A model generated the notes under the pieces. It saw nothing but the letters and a program-made list of their open reading frames with translations. It was not told the origin of the DNA and made no database searches. The position numbers and the translations under genes were made by a program. From Papilionanthe hookeriana x Papilionanthe teres (taxonomy: Eukaryota; Streptophyta; Magnoliopsida; Asparagales; Orchidaceae), in contig CM040432.1 in NCBI GenBank assembly GCA_022702705.1, positions 44,728,540 to 44,792,539 of the forward strand: 64,000 nucleotides of DNA, read 5' to 3'. Of the stretch, positions 1 to 11,495 are shown one piece after another (position 1 is the first letter of the stretch; each line of letters begins with the position of its first letter).

Positions 1-2014
1 TTTCCTAAAACAATAGGCATCTCTTTATCTTCTTCCATATTAAGTACTATGAAATCTACAAGAAAGATAAATTTATCCACTTTAACAAGGACATCCTCTA
101 TAACTCCTTTAGGATAAGTGATAGATCTATCAGCTAACTGAAGAGTTACAGTAGTGGGAGTAATATCTCCTAAATTCAATCTTCGATAGATAGAAAATGG
201 CATGAGATTAATATTTGCTCCTAAATCACATAAAGCTTTTCCGCAAAATTTTTCTCCAATAGCACAGGGTATAGTGAAACTTCCAGGATCCTTAAGCTTT
301 TCAGGTAATTTCTTTTGAATTATTGCACTGCATTCTTCACTTAATGCAACAATTTCAAAAGCTTCAAATTTTCATTTTTTGCTTAAAATATCCTTCATAA
401 ATTTTGCGTAAGTTGGCATTTGTTCCAAAGCTTCAGCAAAAGGTATGTTAATAGTAAGTTTCTTAAAAATTTCAAAGTACTTAGAAAATTGATGATCAAG
501 TTTCTGTTGTTTAAGTCTTTGAGGAAAAGGTGGTGGTGGTTTTCAACTTCCACATTAACAGGTATAACAATCTGATCTTGACTAGGAGAGAGAGTTTCTT
601 TAGGTTTTTCAATCTCTTCAACCTCAATCTCTTTTTCAATTTCATTCTACAATATTTCTTTTAATTGTTTTTCACTTCTAAGTTGCACAGCTTTAACTTG
701 TTCATATTCTTTTCCAGTTTCCTTTGGATTGATTTCAACATTACTAGGAAGTGTTCCTACAAGTCTGTTATTAATTAAAGTAGCAATTTGCTCCATTTGA
801 TTTTCAATATTACGAATAACAGTATTTTGATTTTATAATTGATTATTCATTTGCATAATTAATTCTTCTATTGATAACTTTTTCTGTTGATTATTAAATC
901 CAGGAGGTTTATAAATTGAATTAACTTGATTATTCCAATTTCTAGTGGGATGAGATTGATTATTTCCCCATTGTTGTTGTGAATTTTTCCAGTTAAAATT
1001 AGGATGATTTTTCCACCCAGGATTATAATAATTTGAATAAGGATTATTTTTACTTGCAATAGCTTGTAAAGTTTCAATAGTTTGAGGATCTGCAATATTA
1101 GCAGAGTTATTATGCGAAATATTAATTGCAAAATTATCTTATTTTTTAGATATTGCTGCAACTTGTGAAGCTAAGATAGAATAGGCTTCATTATCTTGAA
1201 TACTAGCCATCTTTTTAGGGTTAACCCTTTCGGAAGGCCATTGAAAATTGTTATTAGCCATTTCTTCAATTAAAGTGTAAGCTTCTTCAAATGATTTAGA
1301 CATTAAAGAACCTCCAGCAGCAACATCAATAATTGATTTTAAAGATCCAATTAAGCCATTATAAAATGTTTGAATAATCAACCAATCAGGTAAAGCATGA
1401 TGAGGACATTTTCTTAATAGTTCTTGAAATCTTTCTCAAGTTTCATATATTGTCTCCCCGTCAAATTGACTAAACGAAGTAATATCATTTCTTAATTTAG
1501 CAGTTTTAGAAGAAGGAAAATATTTAGCAAGGAATTTTTGTGTCATTTCAGCCCATGTTTTAATAGAACCAGTCGCTAATGAGTTTAACCACATCTTTGC
1601 TTTATCTATTAAAGAAAAAGGAAAGAGTTTAAGTCTAATAGCATCATCAGAAACATTGTTATATTTAAAGGTAGCACAAAGTTCTAAAAAACTAACAAGA
1701 TGCAAATTTGGATCATCATTTGGTGATCCACCAAATTGATTGTTTTGCACCATTTGAATAATAGACGGTTTAAGTTCAAAAGAATTAAGCATCTACAGAT
1801 GGGTATTTAAATACTACTATGAAGTTTATCAATCTGTATGGTTAGCATAATCCCTTAATGGTTTATAAACATTTTGATCATTAAGTTTAATTGGATTTTG
1901 TAAAGTAGCCATTTCTTGAAATTTTTGAATTTGTTTTCCCTTTTTTATTTTTCTAATTGTTCTTTCCAATTCAGAATCTAAAGGTATTAATCCTTCAAAA
2001 CGAAATCTTCGCAT
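1..2014 (-). pseudogene. Athila-type gag-protease (copy A), broken and running off the left edge
   Basis: Read on the minus strand from an ATG at 2014 (MRRFRFEG). The retrotransposon gag domain lies at about 1790-1140, with motifs IIQMVQNNQF, DKAKMWLNSL and CPHHALPDWL. A glycine/asparagine-rich linker follows, then an aspartic protease core CDLGANINLM near 200-231 (family form CDLGASINLM). The same protein order is seen in copies C and D. Gag forms the particle and the protease cleaves the polyprotein. The gene is dead: several in-frame stops include ET*ERF near 1436, where relatives have EAWERF (TGG to TGA), and the linker before the protease has further stops and frame changes. The rest of the polyprotein lies outside the window. 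It directly follows its PBS and 5' LTR. Confidence 0.88.
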
Positions 2015-2065
2015 AAAACAAGCAATAAAATTTAACTATTTTATTTCTTTCTTCCTTTGATTTCT

Positions 2066-2084
2066 TCCCCAGCAACGGTGTCAA
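2066..2084 (-). other. Primer-binding site of Athila copy A (tRNA-Asp type, mutated)
   Basis: On the minus strand this reads TTGACACCGTTGCTGGGGA. It differs at three positions from the intact site of copy D (TTGGCGCCGTTGCCGGGGA), the form complementary to the 3' end of tRNA-Asp in Athila elements. It starts 5 bp after the LTR end GGGTCA and shows where reverse transcription would begin. Confidence 0.8.
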
Positions 2085-3307
2085 AAACTTGACCCGACCG
2101 CCGCGCTTAATGCAGTAATGTTTGCTTTCAAAAGATAGCTAAAAAGCTTTGACTCGATTTATAAATAACGGCTAGTGTATAAAATTAATAATATATAAGT
2201 AATATTTTTACGCATTAGGGGTACTACGCAAGTATACGTATCGTTTCAAGTAATATAGGGTTTTTAAACAAAGACTTCAGTATCGATCCCACAGGGAAGA
2301 TTTATAGAAATAAATTTTCTATAAAGCGAAAGCGAAATATAATAGTAAAAATATTTTTATTTTGATTATAAATTACTATTAATTTACTACATGCAATTTA
2401 AAGAAAACAATAATAGGAAACTGATTTTATAAACTCTATATAAAATAAACAACTTTCTTTCCTTCAATTAATCTAAGATTTTTAAGATAATTTAATATTC
2501 GTTAGAGAATTTAATTTATGGTATTGTGTCAACCCTTTGATCCAGGTGCAAAGAACATTGACTAATTTACAGAATAGGTTCGGATGTATTGTTAGTAGAA
2601 TGGGTTAATCTAGGCTCACACTTCTAGATGTCCAAGGGTGGCTATGGTCGGCCCTACTAGTGACCCTTTCCTAGTCTATAAATCAAATTATAAGAATTTA
2701 GTCCGTCACTCTAAAATCTTATCAATTCTACGCACTTTAAATATTATCTTCCTATTTATTTGCACTTCACCATGAATAGCCCGCACATGGCCTTCACTAC
2801 CCAATGATTCATGTGACATTTACAAGTTAAGAGTTCTTCTCCTACAAGGTTTTTAAACTCTTCAACAGGTTTTAACAATTCAAACGACTAATTTAAAAAG
2901 TAAAGTAAGATCAGGTATTAATGTCATCACAATATTTTGAAAATATTTTGAATTTTAATTCTCCATCGAATATTTATATTATCTTATCTATCTCTTCATA
3001 ATTGAAGTAAGAAAGTAACTAACTACTTAGAACACATTGAAAATAAATAACAAAACATGATAATTAAACTTTGAATCAAATGTAAAAATATACTTATCTC
3101 AAATATTTCTTCTACAGATCTTCTGATTCCTACTGACTCCATAGTGTAATGAACTCCAGATGCAATAACTTGAAAATAAACTCACTAAACTAAACAAAAG
3201 TGGCAATAAATTTCTCTCTCTAATTCTCTCTCTAAGGATGAGAGATCTTAAAGTAGATAAGAGAAAGTGGTACAATGGGAGGGGCACAATTTCTGAAGAA
3301 TTGGACC

Positions 3308-3318
3308 TCTATTTATAG
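3308..3318 (-). promoter_or_regulatory. TATA box of Athila LTR A
   Basis: Minus strand reads CCTATAAATAGAGG. The same block (CTATAAATAGA) occurs in the Athila LTR near 63422 and, as CTTTAAATAG, in the LTR at 25514. This is the expected U3 core promoter. Confidence 0.7.
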
Positions 3319-3386
3319 GCTTCAAGAGTTGCCTTGAGGCACCTCTTCAAAACATGTCCACATTCAATGAATCTTCTAGAAGGTCG

Positions 3387-3428
3387 GTCTGGTGCCTAGG
3401 CGCCGGAATCGGCGCCTAGGCACCAGAC
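3387..3428. repeat. Perfect GC-rich inverted repeat, 19-bp arms, 4-nt loop
   Basis: Arm GTCTGGTGCCTAGGCGCCG at 3387-3405, loop GAAT, and the exact complement at 3410-3428. It stands out in an otherwise AT-rich LTR, and the position upstream of the TATA box in the LTR matches the GC palindromes of other Athila LTRs here. Confidence 0.9.
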
Positions 3429-3830
3429 ACCGCGTCCAGTTCTTCACAACGCTTCACTTTAGCTCGCACCTCTTCATGATTAAAACCGTTTTGGAGCGTC
3501 CAAATGCAATGTATCACATGTCCTATTATCAAGGAACAACTGTCAGCCTTCTAGAATGTCCAATAACGACTCACTCCGTCAAAATAATAGATCAAAAGTT
3601 GTCAAAAACTTGACAGTTTTCGTATTGAGTCTGGCGCTGCGCCAGGCCATATTTTTTTATACTTTTGGTATTTTTCTCCATTTTGTCTCCTTTTTGCTCC
3701 TATTTCCTTCTTAGAACTTTTTACATTACCTACATCCAAAAATACAAAAAATACCTTTCAATAAAGTATAATATCCTTAGAAATTAATAAGAATTAAGAC
3801 ATAAAGAAATAGTTTTTTTTTTATAGATCA

Positions 3831-4453
3831 GTCACCGAAGTTCACTTCGGGTCTGTGACATCCTCTACTTCTCTTTCTTTGGACTCCTAAAATAAACTGT
3901 TCCAAATTTGAGCTAGTCCCTATTGAAATTTCTAAAATCCAATCCTTTGAAAGCCTTAAACTTTGAAATTCTTGAGAGAAAAACCACTGATCATTATCGA
4001 GAGTTTTCTTCAGTGTCTTCGGACATTTAAGATGTAATTAACTATAGGGGCTTGCCCTTATAGGGAACTTTAAGAACCCAGGTAATATAAACTCTGCTTA
4101 ATTCCTTTATATTAAGCAGGGGAACTTGTCGGATTATAAAATTAGTTTGCAGACTAAACTGATGTCACAAATCTTCTAGTTTATTTAATCGAGGCCCATC
4201 ATCAAGCAGTGTGTCTATTCTTCCGGATAGATACACGGTTTGTGATGCGGTGCTCGTTTATATAAACTATTTGGGATTTGAAATCGGTTTGATTTCATAT
4301 CTTAAAATTTTTGAACTTAAAGTTATTTTCAAAATCAAATGCTTCTTTCTAAAACTATATATATATTTAAATTAAATTTAAAATTTAAGATTCGCCGACA
4401 ATTTTTGTAGGCGACCCCCTTTAAAAACACTTAACCTAAAAATAATGCCGACA
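3831..4453 (+). mobile_element. 3' end of an Ogre-type LTR (left copy)
   Basis: About 620 bp matching the end of the complete Ogre LTRs at 35300-35917 and 54790-55405, including the two hairpins near 4045-4121 and the terminus GCCGACA. It shares variants with the LTR fragment at 63836-64000 (for example TAAACTGTTCC and TTTGAGCT) that the complete element lacks, so the two belong to one subfamily. Its 5' part is separated by the insertion of Athila A. After GCCGACA the sequence is Athila LTR, not an Ogre PBS, so this end is the outer end of an Ogre insertion. Confidence 0.82.
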
Positions 4454-4907
4454 ACTCTCCCTAAAGACACACACACATATACACACATATGATAAAACTT
4501 TAATAATAATCCAAAAGTTGCCTTGGTATCTCTTCAAATCATGTCCCGATTCAACATATCCACCAAAAGATGCATCCCTTCATTTAAATTTGCCGCCCAT
4601 GGGAAGTTAAGGAAGTCACCACCAAAAGTTACTTCAAACACCCCTTGAAATTGGCGCTAAAAATGAATAAATTCAATTTTTAACTGTGGCGGCTAAGCAC
4701 AGACCAGGCGGCGCTTAGCCGCCAAGGTCCAATTTTTCATTTTTTATTTTTTTGCTCCAAATTTTATCCAATTTTTCTCCTTTCATCATAATCACTCATT
4801 TTCTTTATACCTACAAGAAAAACACAAAATTCCTTCCATTACAGTGCAATATCATCAAAAATAGGTATAAAATGTGTATAAAAACACTATATATTTTAGC
4901 TGTATCA
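4454..4907 (-). mobile_element. Partial 3' LTR of Athila copy E, cut by an Ogre insertion
   Basis: On the minus strand it starts TGATACAG just after a polypurine-like tract AAGTTTGGAGGATT. It contains the family block TGATATTGCAC and a GC-rich inverted repeat with 11-bp arms (GGCGGCTAAGC at 4688-4698, complement at 4713-4723). Text near 4540 resembles LTR A just upstream of its TATA box, where this copy is interrupted by the Ogre LTR. Confidence 0.68.
4688..4723. repeat. GC-rich inverted repeat in Athila E LTR
   Basis: Perfect 11-bp arms GGCGGCTAAGC and GCTTAGCCGCC around a 14-nt loop. The arm sequence recurs inside the body of the same element near 8065 and 9091. Confidence 0.85.
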
Positions 4908-6481
4908 AAATCCTCCAAACTTAAAATGTTACTTATCATCACGTGACTCTTAATCATATAGAAAATTTTAGCATACAAATTATGTAATAAGTTTCTTAGG
5001 TAGATAACAAAATTTTGTTTTAGAAATGAAATAGTCCAATTTAGAAAAAATTTCAGTAATTAAGACCAACTTAAAATTTATAAAATTCTTGGGTAAAGGA
5101 TAATGTAAAATATAGTTTTCTATCTAATTCAGAAATATTTATAGATTCTTCAAAATATTGGATTCACATATTTATTTTTCTTACTTAAAAATCTTGATTA
5201 AAAGTAATTTTACTTACTATATTATAACCTTTAGGCTTTAAATTTTCTCAGAACTTATATTTTATACTTTAAGTATCGAACCAATTTTTGATTAGGCCCT
5301 TAAATCCTCAAGCTTGTCCTTCCTTTTCACATACTATTTTTCACTTTTTTTATTTTTTTATTTTTCTCTTTCTTTTTTTTTTTTTCTTTTCTTTTTCTTT
5401 TCCTATTTTTCTTTTTTTTTATAAGGCAAGGATTACTGTATCTGGATAGGCCTTTAATGATTTTGAATTCCACCCTTCCATTTAAAATAAAGGTTTAATA
5501 TACATCTTTCACTAAAAAATCATAATAACAGTATTTGAAAATTACTCCTCAATAATGAAATTTAAGCTTTGAAGAATAAAAGTCAAATCTTCTATTTATT
5601 CAAAAATACAATATTTCTTACTAAAGATAGTTAAACTATATTTAACAATTCTTTACTAAGAAAATTTTAACTTTAAAATTTTCATTATTATTAAATATTT
5701 TAACTAAATTCTCTTATTCATTTCTATATTCAAAATTTTGTTCCCATAATATAACTTCATATACATAGTTGTTTTCAATCAAAAATCAAATTAACTTTAT
5801 GTTTTCTTGAGAACAAATAAAATTTTATGTTTTTTTTGAAAATTATCTGTTTTTAAAATTCCCACCAAACTTTAATTTTTAGTTAGGATAAAACATTTAA
5901 GCATAAGAAATGATACATGGGTGAGAATTAAAAACTAAAATAAAATGCTGGCAAGAATCTTAATATCCTAAATATGCAAGTATAATAATTTTTAAAATAG
6001 GAGTAAAAAGAAATCAAATTCAATTTGTTTAGTTTTCATTAAATGGAAATTCAAGATTTCAAAGAACTTCTACAATAGTGGAGGTTTTCAAAGCAAATAC
6101 ACACCAACTGAAAATAACTGAAATCACACTAACACTAGATAACTAATGGTAGTAGTAGATTTCGAAAAGTTTTAAAAACATGCAGTTTTAAATAATAGTT
6201 TTTAATAGTGTTCCAAATTCTCCTAACAGTTTTGGAATTAAAATACTCACTATAAAAACTTTGACACAACATAATATTAAAATATTTACTACTACACATA
6301 TATCACAAAACAACATATAGAATATCAATCCAATACAGATACATCTGAATATGCAAAAATATTCTAACTATAATCAACATATTACTAGAGTTCACACAAC
6401 AAACACAATATCAAAATAAATCACAAGATACAACATAAATCAACTCATCAACAAAAACTTCATAACACATACAACAAACAA
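4908..6481 (-). other. 3' untranslated region of Athila E
   Basis: No coding sequence is supportable here. On the minus strand it runs from the stop of the env-like gene to the polypurine-like tract at 4908-4925. A short stretch near 5430-5460 (ATTAAAGGCCTAT) matches copy C's 3' region near 25057, supporting its identity as an Athila 3' UTR. Confidence 0.55.
5329..5420. repeat. Polypyrimidine/polypurine tract
   Basis: About 90 bp almost wholly T with scattered C on the plus strand, hence A/G on the element's coding strand. It may be an extra polypurine tract or simple low complexity. It is too far from the LTR to be the priming tract. Confidence 0.8.
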
Positions 6482-7627
6482 CTAATCATCCTCATCATCA
6501 TCATCATCTTGGTTGTTCCAATCTCTGAATGGCACATAAGGTATGTAGAATGGATGAGGGGGCATCTCAACACTCATATCACCTCTGATCAATCTTTCCA
6601 AATAATGCTGATAATTCTACTCATATTCATCATGTTTAACAATATATCTTTCCATATTATCCATTTTACCATCCATGTCTCTAACATCCTCACGAGTAAG
6701 ACTCACCTTCTTCAGAATCTTTCTTAACAAACCAGTCTGTGAATCTCTAGATGATGAAGCTCTCGAAGTAGTAGCACGGGAAGTAGAAGCAACAGAAGCA
6801 GAAGCAGTAGAAGCCCTACCAAATCCTCCTCTCCAACCAAACTTTAAATGTACAGTGTAAGCTCCAAAGTTTACACTAGTAATTGGTTTCAAAGGCTGAA
6901 GGACCTCTTCCCAAGTTTCAAATTTCACTCCAGATCGTTCACATAATGAATGTATCAAAGAAGGAAATCCCATACCTGTAGTAGTGGTAGATCTGACACA
7001 ATTCAAAATATAATCATAAAGGATTTCTCCAATATCTATATGCTTCTCTTGCTAAATGCAATAGTTCAGAATATCTCTCTCCCTTGTAACTTCACTAGTA
7101 TGGCTTGAAGGCAACAACTTAGATGAGATAAAATAATGTTATGCTTTAGAAATGACATTTAACTTAGAAGCTTGAAAATTTACTCTTCTATCATTTGTGA
7201 TCTTCCATAAAACTCTTCCGTCAGTAAGAAATGTCATAATATCATCTAACTCTCCCTCAGTAGGATGATAGTTCGAGTAAAAACAAAACATATCAGGAGG
7301 TAGTCGAAAAAAGACATTGATTACCGTAGATGTAAAATATACTTCTTGCCTTCTCACCATCACCAAATTTTCTTCTGCTGCAGGTAAGTTTGTATAAAAC
7401 ACTCTGACCATAGAAACAACAGCAACAGCGGAGAAGCAGCAGTAATTTTCCCAATTCCTTTTAGCAATCATCTCCTCAATAACCTCTCCTGGCTTACTAA
7501 ACACACGTTCAGAAATCAATTTACGTGACTGTAGTGCATCAACGTAACGTTCCTCAGCTTTTGCACTAACAAATTTGTCAGAATCCAGTCTCGTCTTCAC
7601 TCTTGCGTGCTTTGAATTTATAGCCAT
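6482..7627 (-). pseudogene. Athila 3' ORF with putative plant transposon protein domain (env-like region)
   Basis: Minus-strand reading frame from ATG 7627 to TAG 6482-6484, about 380 codons, with three internal stops (7139-7141, 7052-7054, 6617-6619) but no frameshift. The N-terminal half resembles the putative plant transposon protein domain (Transposase_32) found in 3' ORFs of Athila-like elements: VVSMVRVFYTNLP, VYFTSTVINVFFRLPP, then a W-containing segment and SSKLLPSSHTSEVT after the first stop. The middle has an Ala/Ser-rich low-complexity stretch and the C-terminus ends in an acidic run (QDDDDDEDD). Its position between integrase and 3' LTR is that of the env-like ORF. No signal peptide or membrane segment is evident, so envelope function is not supported. 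Exact domain name is from memory. Confidence 0.62.
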
Positions 7628-8466
7628 TTCTAAAAATTCACGAAAAATTCACCTTAAATTCCAAAATCAAACTAAACTTGCTAAATTAACTTTCAAAAGT
7701 AATTTCCACTAAATCCAAGCAATTTCTCATCCTTTTCTTCAAATTTTCACCATTAATAGTGATTTTAGGATTTTCTAAAATTTACTAAAAAATACAATGT
7801 GAAAATAAAAAATTTTTACTTAGGAGTAATGCTCAATCCAAATCTAACAATTTTTATTGAAATCGGCCTTCAAACGATCCAAAATGTTGATGCCTTAGGC
7901 TTCTTTTCGTCAAAGTTAGAGGTTGAAGGCGACAGGTAAGTTAAAAATGACGATTTTTGGGTTTTAACTGCTGAAAACCAATTTTCAGGAACCGGCGCCT
8001 AAGCGCGAGGCTTTCAGTGCTTAGCCGTGAAAATTGGTGCGTAAGCGCCGACAATCTGGCACTTAGCCGCCAGTGACAAGATATTCACAATTAAGAAAAT
8101 GCACTAAACCACTTTAACTAATCACCCTTAATCTTCTCAAAAAAATTATCTCTTACTCAATAATCTCCAATACTCCAATTTCAAACTTTACTATCCATCA
8201 ATTCTAATTAATTTTCACACAAACACAAACTTATATTCAATTCAAACCACACTTAATACAAACTAAAAATTTCTATCCAAACACTTTGGATGAAATTCCC
8301 TAAATACAAACTGACTCAATATGCATAATGATAAGTTTACATTACTAAGATGTAACAATCACACATTAAAGTGCAACAGATCACAAACTTAAAACATAAA
8401 ACACTTTAGAACATTAAACACATAAAACATAAAATACTCAAAACAAATCATAAGATCAAAGCAACA
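7628..8466 (-). other. Spacer in Athila E with GC-rich palindromic block
   Basis: AT-rich and without a gene I can support. At 7991-8075 it contains a GC-rich block with GGCGCCTAAGCGC, GCTTAGCC, TAAGCGCCG and CTTAGCCGCC, the same motif family as in E's LTR (4688-4723). Confidence 0.6.
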
Positions 8467-8861
8467 TTAAATTCCACTCTCTAGTAAGCAGAATATATCC
8501 AGACCACTATTATTTCCATTTGACCCTTCTAGAATATAAATCTGATAGAATTGACGATGATTGAACACTCTTACATCTTCTTCTTCTAACCACTTGTTCT
8601 TCAGGAACATTGCCTTATCTGCTTCTTCCACGTATTGAATTGCATCTTGAGTTACCATCTCATATGCTCCAAATGTGTGTTAGTTTCATTGATCTTTTCT
8701 TTGATTGAAGTCACTCGGACTTCGATCATTGCAATCTTTTCTGCAATTCCCTGAATACTAACGGTAAGAAATCCATTGAATAACTTTTTAGCATTATCAC
8801 TAATAAACTTACTCTTGTCAGACTCCTCTTTCTTCTTGATCTCATTGGCCCAGGAAGACAT
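8467..8861 (-). pseudogene. Two small overlapping ORFs of unknown function in Athila E
   Basis: First ORF 8861-8652 (69 codons, starts MSSWANEIKKKEESDK; charged, helix-prone and probably coiled coil). Second ORF 8658-8467 (starts MVTQDAIQYVEEADK), overlapping the first stop by 7 bp in another frame. They may be one gene split by a frameshift. I do not recognise the product. They lie between integrase and the env-like gene. About 80 bp upstream on the minus strand is a TATA-like TCTATAAAAATG (near 8940), so an internal promoter is possible but unproven. Confidence 0.4.
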
Positions 8862-9382
8862 GATGCACTCAAAACACTCTTCTTAAGACTCAGGAATGAA
8901 AATAGGACTTGGGACAAGTGTTTCTATTAATCCAGGGCATTTTTATAGACTTTAGAAGTGCATAATCCCGCCCTTTAACGTTTCAAAAATCCAAAATAAC
9001 TTCCAAAACCACTTCCCCATGATCTAGGCTTCTAGAACCTCATTTATCACATGTTTCATAACTCTAGTGCTTAAGCGCCAACTAGGCGGCGCTTAGCCGC
9101 CAGTACTCAATTTAGCACAGGTTTGCCAAATGTCCAAAATTTCATTCTGACTCCTCTAAGTCATAAAATAAGGTCAAATAAACACTACTATAACATAAAA
9201 ATTCTAAAATACTACCACCAAAACACAAAACAAACCAAACAAAGCACACAAAGCAAACATAAAGCAAAACACATCGATAATTATGTGTTGCCTCCCACAA
9301 AGCGTTTGGTTTAACGTCTTCAGCCTAACATACCCAGAACTCATTCTGAGTGACCCAACATCAGATTCTCATCAAATTTAAG
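8862..9382 (-). other. Region after Athila E integrase, with palindromic GC block
   Basis: Contains the segment common after integrase or at the end of the coding region in these elements (GGGAGGCAAC with GTTAAACCAA, minus strand near 9290-9325; also in copy C near 23500-23530). It also contains a GC-rich inverted repeat (TAAGCGCC at 9072-9079, complement at 9088-9095) followed by CTTAGCCGCC, and the TATA-like site near 8940. Confidence 0.6.
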
Positions 9383-10375
9383 TTAATTGACTGAAAAATA
9401 AGGTTTAAGTCTATGACCGTTAACTTTAAATATTTTTCTAATCTTAGGATCTTGAATATCCACAGCTCTATAGGAATAAACTTTTATCATAATAAATGGA
9501 CCCATCCACCTAGACTTAAGTTTTCTAGAAAAAATTCTCAATCTGGCATTATACAGCAAAACTTTCTTTCCTGGCACAAGATTTTTAGTAAGAATCTTCC
9601 GAGCATGCCATAACTTCATCTTTTCCTTATAAATTTTAGCAATTTCATAAGATTCATTCCTTATCTCTTCAAGCTCATTTAATTGCAATAATCTCTTTTC
9701 AGCAGCATCTTTCAAATTATAATTGAACTATTTAATAGCGCAATATGTTTTATGCTCAAGTTCAATAGGCAAATGACAAGCTTTTCCAAAAATCAGCCTA
9801 TGTGGGGACATTCCTATAGGGGTTCTGTAGGCAGTCTTATAGGCCCACAGAGCATAATCCAGTTTGATTGACCAATCCTTTCTGTTTGGATTAACAGTCT
9901 TTTTCAATATTTATTTAATTTCACGATTGGATAATTCAACCAAACCACTTGTCCGAGGATGATAAGAAGTAGCAATGCGATGATTTATATGATATTTCTT
10001 TGCTAATTTCTTATTAATCGCATTTTTAAAATGACTTCCCCCATCTCTTATGATTACTCTTGGTATTCCAAATCTGCAAAATATATTATTTCTTAAAAAC
10101 TTTGCAACACTTGGAGCATCACATCGAAGTAAAGCAATAGTTTCAATCCATTTGGAAACATAATCTACTGCTATCAAAATATAAACATTTCCGAAAGATG
10201 GTGTAAATTGACCCATGAAATCTAATCCTTAAACATCAAATATTTTAACTTCCAACATATAATTGAGGGGCATTTCATTTCTTCTTGAAATATTGCCTAC
10301 ACGCTGACATCTATCACAATTTTTAATATAAGTTTTCACATCCTTAAAAATTGTAGGCCATTAAAATCGTTTTGT
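9383..10375 (-). pseudogene. Integrase of Athila copy E (truncated, nonsense-mutated)
   Basis: Minus strand. The end of the zinc-binding domain is visible (KNCDRCQRVGN). The DDE core keeps all three acidic residues: D in LDFMGQF (near 10220), D in IRDGGSHF (near 10045) and E in GLVELSNREIK (near 9930). The C-terminal domain includes GKKVLLYNARL and KSRWMGPF and ends HRLKPYFSVN. Integrase inserts the cDNA into the genome. At least four in-frame stops occur: before WPTIF, in FDV*GLDFMG, in REIK*ILKK and in AIK*FNYN. Several fit CAA-to-TAA or TGG-to-stop decay. Sequence upstream of about 10375 no longer matches the family, so RT, protease and gag are missing. Confidence 0.88.
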
Positions 10376-11240
10376 TGGTTAAAAATCTTTTAGGTTCAAG
10401 CTCTATAAATTTTGGTTTTAAAATATTTGATAAAGGGTTTTAAAGGTTAAGAAGGGCATATCTATAATTTTCAAATATTATAAATATGACCTTCCTCTTC
10501 CTCTTAATTATCGGGTTTCTTATATTTCATTACTTTTTTTTTTAGTGAATTATAAATAAATTTTCCAAGTTTTTGTTTTTCTAATTAACCAATTTTGCCT
10601 TAAGGGTAGATTTATAAATTTCAATTTATTTTAATTTTACTTCAAATTTGATTGATTTACTTGTTAATTTTACCAGCTTCTCTTGAAATATTTCAAAAGG
10701 CAATTAAGCCATCTGTGACTTTGTAATTTTTAAAACTTGTTTAGATTTTGAAGTATAAAATTTTTTCTATTTTTAATAATTTTAAATCTACCCTTTTATG
10801 TAATTTTGCTTTTCAAGTTAGGGTTTGCTTTGATTACTTCATTTTACTTATTTAATAGGTCCATTTATTAAAATTTATGGGGATAATTCTCCAATATATC
10901 CATTTATTAAAATTTATGGGGATAATTCTCCAATATAATTGAGATTTGTAGGCAAAGTGTTAAAATGTAAAATTTCAATTTACAAATATTTCATTACATT
11001 CATTTAAGTGGCTTATTAATTTTAAAGTGTAAAAACATCATTTTATTACATGGGTTTATTGCTTTTAATGTCCTTTTAATTTCCATTTGATTTCATATTT
11101 CTCTGCTATTTAGTTTTTAATATTTAATTTTCAAATTAGTTATTGATTTCAAAGAAATTTTAAAATTTTAATTTCATTTCTAGCTTGAGAAAATTATGGG
11201 AGGTTTTATAATTAGAGGCCTTAGGTTTTGTTTGAGAGGG
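10376..11240. other. Unassigned AT-rich DNA
   Basis: No ORF, RNA gene or recognisable repeat family is visible apart from a 39-bp tandem duplication at 10861-10937. It begins where Athila E stops matching. Confidence 0.4.
10861..10937. repeat. 39-bp tandem duplication, two copies
   Basis: The unit beginning CCATTTATTAAAATTTATGG is repeated exactly at 10861-10899 and 10900-10937. Confidence 0.92.
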
Positions 11241-11495
11241 AAAAAAATTGCGTACGTTAATCGTACGCATAGCTGCGTGCTTAAAAAAGTACACGGGGGT
11301 TACACGGAGGTTACAAACATGTTATAATATCATCGTACGCTCCGCGTAACTCAGCTATAACATCGCGACTCTATTTCATTCATTTGTACACGAGAGTTAC
11401 ACGGGAGTTACAAGGGGTTATAACTCGCTTGTAACCCATGTGTACCTTTTTACGTACGCAGCTCTGCTTACGGTTGACGTACGCAAATTCTTTTC
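11241..11495. mobile_element. Short inverted-repeat element (MITE, possibly Mutator-like)
   Basis: About 255 bp. The first 56 bp from TTGCGTACG (11248) pair with the last 56 bp ending CGTACGCAA (11486) with about 9 mismatches. The same 11-mer GTTTGAGAGGG lies directly outside both ends (11230-11240 and 11496-11506) and looks like a target-site duplication. No coding capacity. A 9-11 bp duplication with long terminal inverted repeats fits a non-autonomous Mutator-like element, but the superfamily is inferred. Confidence 0.75.

Larger units (their letters stand above)
2090..3830 (-). mobile_element. 5' LTR of Athila copy A
   Basis: Minus-strand LTR, about 1.74 kb, starting TGATCTAT near 3830 and ending CGGGTCA at 2090 beside the PBS. 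It contains a TATA box (3308-3318), a perfect GC-rich hairpin (3387-3428) and a smaller palindrome CTGGCGCTGCGCCAG (3631-3645). The tail (CACTAGCCG, TTTATAAATCG) matches the 5' LTR of copy C. The outer end is uncertain by about 30 bp: the next 30 bp also look like an LTR end (TGTCAC) but align better with the Ogre LTR. Confidence 0.75.

Noticed and set aside
3831..3860. TGTCAC...GGTGAC hairpin (also at 63851-63880) as the Athila LTR terminus
   Set aside because: It has TG/CA ends, but the same stretch follows both Athila insertions and aligns without gaps to the complete Ogre LTR near 35300-35340, so it is more likely diverged Ogre sequence. Boundary uncertainty is about 30 bp.
6509..6860. 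Plus-strand ORFs opposite the env-like gene
   Set aside because: Opposite-strand frames of a recognisable minus-strand domain gene.
6482..7627. True retroviral envelope gene
   Set aside because: No signal peptide, transmembrane segment or furin-like site. It resembles the plant transposon-protein domain of Athila 3' ORFs.
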